Positions 1-7,737 of a DNA stretch of 34,745 bases are shown here, one piece after another (position 1 is the stretch's first letter; each line of letters starts with the position of its first letter). Below the pieces are notes generated by a model. The model worked only from the letters and a program-made list of their open reading frames with translations. It had not been told where the DNA came from and made no database searches. The stretch lies in assembly GCA_022826925.1 (NCBI GenBank), contig JAJDTX010000045.1:1-34745 (forward strand), given 5' to 3'. This DNA comes from Bryobacterales bacterium. GTDB lineage: Bacteria; Acidobacteriota; Terriglobia; Bryobacterales; UBA6623. The position numbers were made by a program, and so were the translations under genes.

Positions 1-137
1 CGTCGCATCCCAGCGTTTGTCAAAGGATAACTCCTTTAGAATCAAGCAATTGCGGAATCACGAACGCAGGGAATCGAAAAGCTGCCCTACACTTCTCCGT
101 AAGTGCTTGATTCCATTGGACTTTAAGCGGGACAGCC

Positions 138-1079
138 GTGCCTTCTCCACCTATTTTTCTCCATAAGACTCTCGACGACAATGGTGAGGCGACTTACCAT
201 GTTGTCGACGGCAAACAACGGCTCCAAGCTATCATTGAATTTGTTAATAATAAAGTATATATACCTGACGATTTCTCAGACATCAATCTTCAGAACAAGC
301 ACTGGAAAGACCTTGGAGTTGAGATCAAAAACGACTTTTGGAACTACTCCCTAAACGTAGAGATGCTTCCCGACGTGAGTGATCCGATAATCCGAAGTAT
401 ATTCGACAGAATCAACCGTAACTCTAAAAAGCTGACTCGTCAAGAAATGCGCCATGCTAAATACGATGGATGGCTGATCAACACTGCCGAATTTGAAGCT
501 AGAGAGAAAGACTGGTCCACCCTCGGTGTCGTTACGAATGCCCGTGCTAAACGGATGCAAGACGTACAATTCATATCAGAGCTTCTTGCAGTAATTCTTA
601 CGGATAAGATTATGGGATTTGATCAGAATTATCTAGATGCCCTGTATGCTGCTTATGACGATATCGATGAACTCGATACGTTCGACGAAGCTCAGTTTCT
701 TTTGGGACTCTCCCTAGCGAAAGATGCGCTTCTCGCGCTTCTGAAGCAGAATCAGACCCTCAGTAGCTTGTTCCGCATACAGGCCCACTGCTATTCTCTT
801 TGGGCATACGTGTATCTTGAATTCGAGAGATTGCCAGCCGATATTGAGTTTGCCGCCCGCTACGGCACCTTCATGTCGTTCGTCAAGAAAGTGCAGGCCA
901 CGGACGACCCTGAAGAACATGCCATGATACTTAATCGAGTCGAACACCAGCAATGTATATTAGATTATGCTAGCAACTCGAGGGGAGCTAGCACTGATCT
1001 TGCCCAAGGGCAGAAGCGTCACGATGCGTTGGTCACGGCCATAAGTGAGCCGGCCAGTTTGGAAGATGAAAGTTGCTAA
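138..1079 (+). CDS. DUF262 (GmrSD N-terminal-type) protein, N-terminus damaged
   Basis: The 313-residue product carries two hallmarks of the DUF262 family, whose ParB-like fold occurs in GmrS/GmrD-type modification-dependent restriction enzymes: VVDGKQRL near residues 22-29, and a downstream INRNSKKLTRQEMRHA segment near 92-107. The GTG start is only the first usable codon. Family members normally have about 50 more N-terminal residues holding an IPxFQRxYVW-like motif. Upstream, the same frame reads LSGTAVPSPPIFL, which is family-like, but it is closed by TGA at 108-110. Pieces such as RRIPAF appear in another frame at position 1. The gene is therefore probably frameshifted or truncated at its 5' end. 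It overlaps the next gene by up to 35 bases, suggesting translational coupling. No DUF1524 nuclease half is present. Family call confident; functional state doubtful. Confidence 0.75.
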   Translation: MPSPPIFLHKTLDDNGEATYHVVDGKQRLQAIIEFVNNKVYIPDDFSDINLQNKHWKDLGVEIKNDFWNYSLNVEMLPDVSDPIIRSIFDRINRNSKKLTRQEMRHAKYDGWLINTAEFEAREKDWSTLGVVTNARAKRMQDVQFISELLAVILTDKIMGFDQNYLDALYAAYDDIDELDTFDEAQFLLGLSLAKDALLALLKQNQTLSSLFRIQAHCYSLWAYVYLEFERLPADIEFAARYGTFMSFVKKVQATDDPEEHAMILNRVEHQQCILDYASNSRGASTDLAQGQKRHDALVTAISEPASLEDESC

Positions 1080-2034
1080 GCCAGTACGCGACATTTACTA
1101 CGACCAGAGACCCAATTATGATCTCTTGGCTAGTAGAGTGGCGGACATCCTGAAGGTCCGTAGCGAGGAAATGGGATGGTTCTATATTTCGCGTGTTAAG
1201 TCTATGGAGAGCTTTGCTCAGAAGATCGAAACAGGTCGCGTTAAGTGCCCGTCAGCGATGGAGGACTTCTTTGCTTGCACGCTAGTCGTTCCAACAAGTG
1301 ATCACGTTGGGCTCGCGAGCAACTTAATCCGGGCGCAATTCGAAGTCAGCTATCAGCGACCACAGAACGTACGTAAAACTCACAAGCCCTCGTCGAGCTT
1401 CGTCTTCGATGATTTTAGAATGTATGTGAAGATGAAGGGCATAGATGTTGATAGAAAGCGAAGCCTAAAGGGAATTGTATTTGAGGTGCAAATCAAGACA
1501 ATCCTCCAGCATGCTTGGGCAATTGCAACTCACGACCTAATCTACAAGAGCGCATCAGCGGATTGGCCGCTCGAGAGAATTGCTTATCAAATCAAGGCGA
1601 TGCTTGAGCATGCGGAGATTGCGATTTTCAAGGCGACTGATCTTGCACAAGCACCGGCGGTCGATAAGAAAGACAAAAGGACTGCTGATATTACACAATT
1701 GCTTCGTTACATCGAAAACACATGGGATCGCGACAGGCTGCCAGAAAACCTCCGACGTCTGTCAGAATCCATCTTTGAAGTGCTCACTATTTGTGACCTC
1801 AGAGTTGATCGATTTCCGACGATCATCGAAGACGAGCAACGCCGTTTCGGTGGTCTTCCACTAGATCTTTCGCCTTATGCATTTACGGTTCAGGCGCTAG
1901 CAAACAGTTCGGTTATAGATCTTGAAGAGAAACTGAACAGTGACCGGACCGATGTTCGGGTTGTCACACATTCGGGAATGGAGTTGCCGGATTGGATGTT
2001 GGGTGATCACTCAAGAATCGTGTACTTGGGATGA
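1045..2034 (+). CDS. RelA/SpoT-fold nucleotidyltransferase domain protein
   Basis: A 329-residue protein with a RelA/SpoT synthetase-like core. It has an R-K-S segment (YISRVKSMESFAQKI, about 47-61), MEDFFACTLVV (about 72-82) with D74 at the family's conserved DxxGxR position, and FEVQIKTILQHAW (146-158) followed by H163, matching the usual E-I-Q-x-R-T...W...H signature. The G and R of DxxGxR are replaced (A-C-T), so ordinary (p)ppGpp synthesis is not assured. The family includes alarmone synthetases and toxic small alarmone synthetases that pyrophosphorylate tRNA or make (pp)pApp. The C-terminal ~150 residues are of unknown fold. Start: GTG 1045 is the longest; ATG 1066 is also possible. Both overlap the DUF262 gene, so the two are probably co-expressed. 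Its base composition is more A/T-rich than the restriction gene to its right. Confidence 0.75.
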   Translation: MSRPVWKMKVAKPVRDIYYDQRPNYDLLASRVADILKVRSEEMGWFYISRVKSMESFAQKIETGRVKCPSAMEDFFACTLVVPTSDHVGLASNLIRAQFEVSYQRPQNVRKTHKPSSSFVFDDFRMYVKMKGIDVDRKRSLKGIVFEVQIKTILQHAWAIATHDLIYKSASADWPLERIAYQIKAMLEHAEIAIFKATDLAQAPAVDKKDKRTADITQLLRYIENTWDRDRLPENLRRLSESIFEVLTICDLRVDRFPTIIEDEQRRFGGLPLDLSPYAFTVQALANSSVIDLEEKLNSDRTDVRVVTHSGMELPDWMLGDHSRIVYLG

Positions 2035-2173
2035 AGGTCGTCAATCAGGGGAAAGGAACTTATGTTTATGGCAGAGCGCAGTGAGGACGTGTGCGTACAT
2101 TGGGCTGTGCGCCGGACTCTCAAGATCCTCGAAGATCCGGATTTCGGTCGGGGTACTCGGGGATGACACCAGA

Positions 2174-4702
2174 TTAAGTTCCTTCCGACTCATGAGGGCC
2201 AAGAAACCGTTCCCCGTCGAAGTGGATGAGATGCGTTGGAGTGTCGGCGCACCAGACTTCTGTCTCCCAAGATATTTCGCCGAGATACCGACCCATCACA
2301 GTTCGGTTAGGAAATGCTGTAACGTAGATGATGCCTGCGGTCGCGCCGCAGAAGAGTTCAGCCAGCTCGTTATGTCGTTTTGGGTTCACTGGGCCATGGC
2401 TAGTTACCGATTCCACTAACAGGAGCCAGTTCTTTTTTTCGAGGTACAGGACGACGTCTGGCATCTTGCCATGGCGGTCGACAGTGACGCCGAGGGCCGT
2501 GAGGCGCTTCTCCTCTAGGATTCCGCTCTTGTCTCCCGTATCGCCTACATAGATGACTTCAGCGCTTGGAGCAAACCGGGGTGCGAAGGATTTGATTATG
2601 GCTCTGATCAATTCACTGTGGGCACCTGGTGTGAGCAAGACTTCTTGCTGAGGACTCAATGAAACCGGGACCATTTGCATTGCGCGTTCTTGAGCCCATT
2701 TTTCGGAAAGTGTCTCCCGCGCATCGAGCCAAGCAGTAAGTGCAGGTTGCCATTCATCGGTGCCGTAGGTCTTCATAACCTGGAAGGCCTCTTCGCTTAT
2801 CTGGTAACAGGCGCTTGGGCTGTTGACAGGCCGAGCCGGATCGTCTGGGTTGTAGAGTGCGATGCCCGCTTCCACGAATTGGTGCATCGTCTGTCGCCGG
2901 AAGGTCTCCCGCGTGTTGGGCGCATACTCCCGACCATAGTACTGGCGTGAAAAGTCCATGATTGGTGTGATACCCATTAGAGGCCTCTTCAAGTTGTTCC
3001 AGTCACCGCTCGGCTTGAGATCGAGTAGCGCGAGCAGCGTCAGCGCCGAGCGGTCATTCTGCTGTCCTCGCGGCATCTCAACCTCCTTCAGGATCGCCAG
3101 CGCCTCGTCGATCTTGCGGCGCGCTTCAAGCGGGTTTTCGTCGTCCACCATATGGAAGATCTCCTTCTCGATAATCGTGTCAATGTCCTGCTGTGAGATT
3201 CCTTGGTTGTCGTACCGCTCTCCGAGGTGTTCAAGTGTCGCACGGTCCGGGTAGCGTAGCGATCGCAGATCGGTAGCGTTTACTTGCGTGTGCCCGTTGA
3301 ATTGCCTGAAGTACCGGTCCACGAGGCTGCAATTCAGGAACAGGCTGAGCCCTACCGCCAGGGCACGGGACACTCCTTCCCGCCCCCAATGAAAGACATT
3401 GAGATGGTTCTCGAAGCCGACCAGCTCACCCGGCAGATCCGAGGCGTAAACCGATGCTACGATTCGACGGCGTTCTTCTTTGGACGTGAACCGCCGAGTT
3501 ACAACATAATTCCCCCTGTTCGCCCACAACCATTTCCGGCTTGCGCTCGACAGGCGAATAGCATTCGGCTTTCGCATGACCTTAGGCCAGGAGAGCGTCC
3601 CACCTTGGAAATGTGCAGCGTACAGTAGGGGTACTGCACCGTCCCCTGGCTCCGAACACAAGTCGCCCTTGAGGCGGAAATCTACCACAGGACCTGTCGA
3701 AACCTCGACTCCGATATCCGAAATGCTCGCCGTCAAACGGGCCATGCGGTCAACAACGCCTTGTTCGGTTTCATCTGCGGCGATATGCACGAACAGGTCT
3801 GGATCTCCGTCGTGGATTACTGCGTGGTAGGGAACAGTTCTCCTAGTCATGTCTTCGGCAGCACATTCGCGACGTGTTGGATCGACCTCGAAACCGGCGC
3901 CGCAACTCGTCGAAATGGTCACTCCGGAGGCACCACGGTCCTTCACCGCGTGAATGATGATGTTCTCCTGAAGCACGTCATCGTCCCGGAAGGCGTGGTT
4001 TCGTTTCTCGAACACATGTACATGGCGGAGGCTCATCATCGAGAAGAATCGCTCGCGGAATGGCTTGAAGTATAGGCCGTTGCAGAAGGAGCGCGGGACG
4101 ATCGCGACCATCTCTCCGCCGGCGCGGAGATGCTGCGCCGCCACGAACATGAAGCCGCTGTATAGATTGGAGGTTTCTAATCCCGCTCTGCGCAGGGCCG
4201 CACGATAGTCCGAGCCTACGTTGATCTTCCGGTATGGCGGGTTGAGGATAGCGTGGGTGAACCTAAGGTCATCGTTCGTGTTGCCATCGAACAGATCCGG
4301 CTGCCGGTCAACGCGGTGGTGGAGAATGAAGTCCTTCTTGAGTAACTGGCACATCGCTTCGATGCGTGCCTCCTGGCAACGTGCTTCCACTTGCGCAAGC
4401 GTGCCGCCAAGATAGGTCGCCAGGACAGCGTCGATTTCATAGCAGACGAATTCGACCGAGGTCGGTCGAACCGACTCTGCACACACCCGCTCGGCGAATG
4501 CCGCAGTGAGAGATCCTACCCCCGCGCCTGGGTCGAGAACACGTACATCTCCGTGCGTTGCTGAAAAAAGGCTTGCCATGAAGCGGCCGATTGGCAACGG
4601 TGTCAAATACTGGCCCAGCGCAGCGCGTCGTTTAGAGTCGAGCTTCAGCGAGGCGGCAACGCGAACGAAATCGGTAGTTTCGGCGAGCTCGACTCCGGTC
4701 AT
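2174..4702 (-). CDS. Fused N6-adenine DNA methyltransferase and BsuBI/PstI-type restriction endonuclease
   Basis: An 842-residue single polypeptide with both activities of a restriction-modification system. Residues ~20-330 are an Eco57I/TaqI-like gamma-class adenine methyltransferase: GQYLTP near 30-35, SAM motif I LDPGAGVGSL at 56-65, catalytic NPPY at 154-157. Residues ~540-700 match the BsuBI/PstI helical N-domain (QQNDRSALTLLALLDLKP, APNTRETFRRQTMHQF, NPDDPARPVNSP). Residues ~705-842 match the PstI/BsuBI nuclease domain (YVGDTGDKSG, MPDVVLYLEKKNWLLLVESV, TSHGPV, SWETEVW). By family, cleavage and methylation at CTGCAG is plausible but not proven. An ATG at 4702 is preferred over the upstream 4804 start because the extra 34 residues look non-coding and AAGGGCAG lies about ten bases upstream of 4702. 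Classical PstI and BsuBI have separate R and M genes. Confidence 0.9.
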   Translation of the reverse strand: MTGVELAETTDFVRVAASLKLDSKRRAALGQYLTPLPIGRFMASLFSATHGDVRVLDPGAGVGSLTAAFAERVCAESVRPTSVEFVCYEIDAVLATYLGGTLAQVEARCQEARIEAMCQLLKKDFILHHRVDRQPDLFDGNTNDDLRFTHAILNPPYRKINVGSDYRAALRRAGLETSNLYSGFMFVAAQHLRAGGEMVAIVPRSFCNGLYFKPFRERFFSMMSLRHVHVFEKRNHAFRDDDVLQENIIIHAVKDRGASGVTISTSCGAGFEVDPTRRECAAEDMTRRTVPYHAVIHDGDPDLFVHIAADETEQGVVDRMARLTASISDIGVEVSTGPVVDFRLKGDLCSEPGDGAVPLLYAAHFQGGTLSWPKVMRKPNAIRLSSASRKWLWANRGNYVVTRRFTSKEERRRIVASVYASDLPGELVGFENHLNVFHWGREGVSRALAVGLSLFLNCSLVDRYFRQFNGHTQVNATDLRSLRYPDRATLEHLGERYDNQGISQQDIDTIIEKEIFHMVDDENPLEARRKIDEALAILKEVEMPRGQQNDRSALTLLALLDLKPSGDWNNLKRPLMGITPIMDFSRQYYGREYAPNTRETFRRQTMHQFVEAGIALYNPDDPARPVNSPSACYQISEEAFQVMKTYGTDEWQPALTAWLDARETLSEKWAQERAMQMVPVSLSPQQEVLLTPGAHSELIRAIIKSFAPRFAPSAEVIYVGDTGDKSGILEEKRLTALGVTVDRHGKMPDVVLYLEKKNWLLLVESVTSHGPVNPKRHNELAELFCGATAGIIYVTAFPNRTVMGRYLGEISWETEVWCADTPTHLIHFDGERFLGPHESEGT

Positions 4703-5451
4703 TTTTGCATCTGCCCTTGGCAATACGGGTTTACAACGCCGAGTCGAGCACCTCTCCGCCCGAAGATAGGCCGAAGTTCGACGACGGCCCTTCGCGCCAG
4801 CCATTCAGGCGAAACATGGTGACGATTCGATAGAACGGAGATGGAGGCGTGGGAGCCGCTGGATGGGCTTAGATGAATGCGGGTGCTCTTCTTCGACCGG
4901 ACCATCGTATATCCTCTCCGATACGCGGTGATTTAGGGGCGTCGGTTCGTCTAATCACATCTTACTGATTCGCCGTTGGTCTTGAGATGTCGCCATTGCC
5001 ACTGGAGATGAGCCTGCATGCGGACGTTGAATCTTGTGGGGTCGAACCGGGTATCATCTAGGGCATGGTCGTCTCGAGCAGCTCGCTCACGGAGCTCGCT
5101 TACTTGGCCAAAGCCGGTCCGGTGTTGTTCTGCGTGGGTCCGGTTTCAATCGGCGATCCCACCTCCCGACAACTGTTCTGACCGCTAGACAAGGGGGGCT
5201 TGCTTTTCCTCTTGGCTGTAGCGGTTGGGCGCAAACCCGAAGTGCGCTTGCCGGATCCTTCGATGAAGGCCGTACTCGGCCTGTTGTGCTGGATGTACGC
5301 TGCTTGAGGCACCCCCGTCTGCGATCCGCGGCACGGAATCAGGAGGTCCAACACTGTCCGATCTGCGAAGGCCGGCATTCGTCCAAATGCCGAAGTGGTA
5401 ATTCAAGCGATAACCGAAGCGGCAATTTCTTGATCAGAATAGTCGGTGTGG
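4703..5451. other. Non-coding or decayed stretch between the R-M gene and the hicA remnant
   Basis: About 750 bases. Open frames here (for example 5034-5486 on + and 5100-5378 on -) overlap each other on both strands, lack recognisable domains and have no convincing ribosome sites. The methyltransferase-nuclease promoter should lie just above 4702. I see no clear promoter, terminator or repeat. Confidence 0.5.
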
Positions 5452-5637
5452 AACGGAACAACGGCAGGCATGTCCCCATGCTCTAGGAAGACGGGTAGGT
5501 GCATGCCGCCACGAAGGGGGCCATTGGCAGTTCAAGCATCCAACCAAGCGCGGGCGGGTGATGGAGTCGCACACCAACAAGGACATCGCGCGCAGCACTG
5601 TAGCTTCGATTTATCGGCGCGCGAGGAGCACAAACCG
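5452..5637 (+). pseudogene. hicA-like toxin remnant 1 (stops and frameshift)
   Basis: Immediately upstream of hicB copy 1, the three-frame reading reassembles a HicA mRNA-interferase. One frame gives PML-stop-EDG-stop-VHAATKG (about 5475-5519). After a one-base shift near 5519, the next frame gives GHWQFKHPTKRGRV (5519-5560) and NKDIARSTVASIYRRA. HicA proteins have an EDGW segment, a GSHHHFKHP active-site region and a NKDIPRGTLASIYRQAG tail. The two in-frame TAGs sit where sense codons such as Glu and the EDGW Trp would be. The active-site GSHHH is changed to GGHWQ. The tail has lost about 13 bases compared with copies at 7019 and 28086 and has no stop of its own before hicB. Not expected to make a functional toxin. 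Confidence 0.72.
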
Positions 5638-6039
5638 ATGCGCTGTGTGTCCTTCATCCACCGAGGCGATGCTGGCTACGGCGTCAGCTTCCCCGACATT
5701 CCGGGCTGCGTGGCCGTCGGCGAGACGGTCGAGGCAGCTGTGCGTCATGGGTGCGAGGCCCTAGCGTTTCACGTCGAGGGCCTCTTGGAGGACGGGGATT
5801 CAATTTCGCCGCCACGCTCAAGCGATGCCATCAAGGGCGACACGGAACTCGTTGACTGGCGCCGTGGCGCAGACATCGTGCTGATTCCACTGCTGCTCGA
5901 CCGGGGAGCCTCTCGGCGGGTCAACGTCTCCTTCGACCGCGGGCTGCTCGAAGCGATCGACGACGAAGCTAGGCAGCGCGGTATGACCCGCTCGGCCTTC
6001 ATCGCAACGGCCGCTCGCCATGAGATCGAGGCCACTTGA
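5638..6039 (+). CDS. hicB: HicB-family antitoxin, copy 1
   Basis: A 133-residue HicB. The N-terminal half is the degraded RNase H-like HicB domain (GDAGYGVSFPDIPGCVAVGE, about 10-29, then EALAFHVEGL). The C-terminal half has a ribbon-helix-helix-like segment (SRRVNVSFDRGLLEAIDDEA, RQRGMTRSAFIATAARHEIE) that would bind operator DNA. The ATG is preceded by GAGGAG at a suitable distance; the open frame extends upstream to 5446 but that part overlaps the hicA remnant. HicB normally binds and blocks HicA ribonuclease and represses the operon. Here the partner is broken, so this is an orphan antitoxin. By eye it differs from the copies at 7095 and 28162 at about 15-18 of 133 positions. Confidence 0.88.
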   Translation: MRCVSFIHRGDAGYGVSFPDIPGCVAVGETVEAAVRHGCEALAFHVEGLLEDGDSISPPRSSDAIKGDTELVDWRRGADIVLIPLLLDRGASRRVNVSFDRGLLEAIDDEARQRGMTRSAFIATAARHEIEAT

Positions 6040-6304
6040 TCTAGCTAGGTCACGGTCTATCTTGATGGGGAGCAGCCTAGGAAGGACAGAACTTGGGAAC
6101 TCCGAGTTTGGCGGCGGGCCGAGACTGATGTTCCAGTCCGGGTGGCGCAAATGAGCGCCGGTCGGTGCCTGTGGCGGACACGCCACTCGTACGACGCTGG
6201 CCGTGTGGCTACGAGGATCCGTTGCTATCATCACGGATGGGTGAGCGTGGAAGCCGCATTGCGGTCCGATGGCCGTGAGAGCGGCACAGGCAAATGAGCG
6301 GTGT

Positions 6305-6589
6305 ATGCACCCCCTAATCGAATCTCACCGTTCCGAAATCCGTGCCTTGGCCGAGCGCCACGGCTTCCACGATGTGCGCGTGTTCGGCTCCATGGTGCGT
6401 GGCGATGTGGATAAACGGAGCGACGTCGATCTACTGGTGACGCTATCGGCTGGCAAGACAGGCTTAGCTCTGGGCGCATTACTGATGGACGTCCAAGATT
6501 TGCTGGGGCGACGGGTCGATGTGGTGACTGAGAATTGCCTGCATCCAGCCTTTCGAAACCGGATGCTGCGAGAGGCACAGATCCTTTGA
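6305..6589 (+). CDS. MNT-type nucleotidyltransferase (MntA-like antitoxin), copy 1
   Basis: A 94-residue minimal nucleotidyltransferase. VFGSMVRGDVDKRSDVDLLV (26-45) contains the family motif G28-S29-x10-D40-x-D42, the metal-binding active site. In MntA/HepT systems the MNT protein AMPylates a tyrosine in the RX4HXY motif of HepT and so neutralises this RNase. The start at 6305 fits the usual ~95-residue size; 6269 would add 12 unsupported residues. TGCTATCAT at about 6225-6233 in the upstream spacer may be a -10 element. The downstream partner gene begins three bases after the stop and carries an internal stop codon, so the pair is probably non-functional as a toxin-antitoxin module. Confidence 0.85.
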   Translation: MHPLIESHRSEIRALAERHGFHDVRVFGSMVRGDVDKRSDVDLLVTLSAGKTGLALGALLMDVQDLLGRRVDVVTENCLHPAFRNRMLREAQIL

Positions 6590-6591
6590 GG

Positions 6592-6945
6592 ATGGATCCT
6601 GAACGGGACTTGGTGCTCCTAGGGCACATCCGTGAGCGTATCGCCCGCATCGAAGAGTACACCGGCGGGGAACGATCAAGGTTCTACGATTCGCGGTTAG
6701 TGCAGGACGCCGTAGTACGCAATTTGCAGACAATCGCGGAATCTACGCAGCGGCTCAGTGACGGCCTCTAGGGAACCGAGCCCGAAGTGCCTTGGCGTGC
6801 TATCGCTGGCTTTCGCAACGTGCTTGTGCATGACTACTTCGAGATCGACCTCGAGGCGGTCTGGGGCGTCGTGGAGCAGGACCTGCCAACGTTGGTTGGT
6901 GCAGTCGACCGGATGACGCACATCGTAAGGACTCGCCGGCCATGA
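6592..6945 (+). pseudogene. HepT-like HEPN toxin with internal amber stop
   Basis: From ATG 6592 the frame reads MDPERDLVLLGHIRERIARI, continues as a DUF86/HepT HEPN protein, and stops at TAG 6769-6771 after 59 codons. The same frame then continues without further stops to TGA 6943-6945 and encodes the missing half, including GFRNVLVHDYF, which holds the HEPN catalytic RX4HXY motif (R75, H80, Y82). The whole frame would be 117 codons, close to normal HepT length. A single sense-to-TAG change therefore removes the active site from the product. It lies three bases after the MNT gene, in the usual order. A sequencing error or stop suppression cannot be excluded. Confidence 0.78.
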
Positions 6946-7018
6946 GCGAAATCGCCCAATTCCAGGGTGGGAAAACGGGTTAGACCTATATTCCGACTAT
7001 CTGACCGTGCTGCGCCCG

Positions 7019-7090
7019 AACAAGGACATCCCGCGCGGCCCGACAGCTTCGATCTACCGGCAGGCGGGCTGGAAAGCCAGAGGAGCGTAA
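7019..7090 (+). pseudogene. hicA-like toxin remnant 2 (C-terminal stump)
   Basis: Twenty-three codons plus TAA read NKDIPRGPTASIYRQAGWKA RGA (spaced), which is the conserved HicA C-terminal tail. It ends four bases before hicB copy 2, the normal hicA-hicB spacing. The upstream part of the frame does not resemble HicA: the helical start and GSHHH active-site region are missing. The stump still carries the ribosome-binding sequence for hicB. Confidence 0.7.
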
Positions 7091-7094
7091 ACCG

Positions 7095-7496
7095 ATGCGC
7101 TACGTATCTTTCATCCACCGGGACGATGCTGGCTACGGCGTCAGCTTCCCCGAATTTCCGGGCTGCGTGGCCGTCGGCGAGACCATCGAGGCAGCTGTGC
7201 GTCATGGGTGCGAGGCCCTAGCGTTCCACGTTGAGGGTCTCTCGGTGGACGGCGATTCGATCCCGCCGCCACGCTCAATCGACGCCATCAAGGGCGATAT
7301 GGAACTCGCTGGCTGGCGCCGTGGCGCAGACATCGTGCTGATTCCGCTACTGCTCGACCGGGGGTCCTCGCGGCGGGTCAACATCTCCCTCGACCGCGGT
7401 CTGCTCGAAGCAATCGACGACGAAGCTAGGAAGCGCGGCATGACCCGCTCGGCCTTCCTCGCGACGGCCGCTCGCCATGAGATAGAGGGCACTTGA
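7095..7496 (+). CDS. hicB: HicB-family antitoxin, copy 2
   Basis: 133 residues with the same layout as the copy at 5638: HicB domain (DDAGYGVSFPEFPGCVAVGE, 10-29) and C-terminal ribbon-helix-helix-like region (SLDRGLLEAIDDEARKRGMT, SAFLATAARHEIE). The ATG follows the hicA-tail TAA by four bases, with an AGAGGAG ribosome site inside the stump. No functional hicA adjoins it. Downstream homology to the other copies ends soon after the stop (about 7545), so this copy lacks an MNT/hepT pair. Retained open frame with only amino-acid substitutions suggests it has been under selection or was duplicated recently. Confidence 0.88.
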   Translation: MRYVSFIHRDDAGYGVSFPEFPGCVAVGETIEAAVRHGCEALAFHVEGLSVDGDSIPPPRSIDAIKGDMELAGWRRGADIVLIPLLLDRGSSRRVNISLDRGLLEAIDDEARKRGMTRSAFLATAARHEIEGT

Positions 7497-7737
7497 TCTA
7501 GCTAGGCCGCTGTCTATCTTCATGGGACACAGCCCAGGCATTCTGGGCTGGCTATCAGCTCGCACAGGTTCGGCGGGAGTCCGCATGAACGAACCGGAAG
7601 CGACTTGGTCTCAAGCGTGGAGAGATCGAGACGTGTCGACGCCCTGTCTCGAATGACTCTCATTGCTCTGGTGCCTGCGAGCGCGGTTGCTCGCTCCTGA
7701 GTCAGCGCTGCCGCCTCGCTGCTACCATTGGCCTTCC

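Larger units (their letters stand above)
5577..6715 (+). repeat. Duplicated hicA'-hicB-MNT-hepT' block, copy 1
   Basis: This segment is nearly identical, apart from scattered substitutions and small gaps, to 28086-29235. The shared stretch includes the hicA tail, hicB, the ~265-base spacer between hicB and the MNT gene (both begin TGATCTAGCTAGG after hicB), the MNT gene and the start of hepT. Similarity fades about 40 codons into hepT. A shorter partial copy, hicA tail plus hicB only, lies at 7019-7545. Extents were estimated by eye. Confidence 0.85.

Noticed and set aside
2174..4702. BREX PglX-type methyltransferase
   Set aside because: The C-terminal half matches BsuBI/PstI nucleases, and no other BREX genes are present.
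5034..5486. 150-residue plus-strand open frame
   Set aside because: Overlaps long frames on the other strand, has no domain-like segments, and its end runs into the hicA remnant in a different frame.
7663..7737. Upstream extension of the vWFA gene
   Set aside because: The extension lacks signal-peptide character; the signal begins at ATG 7738.
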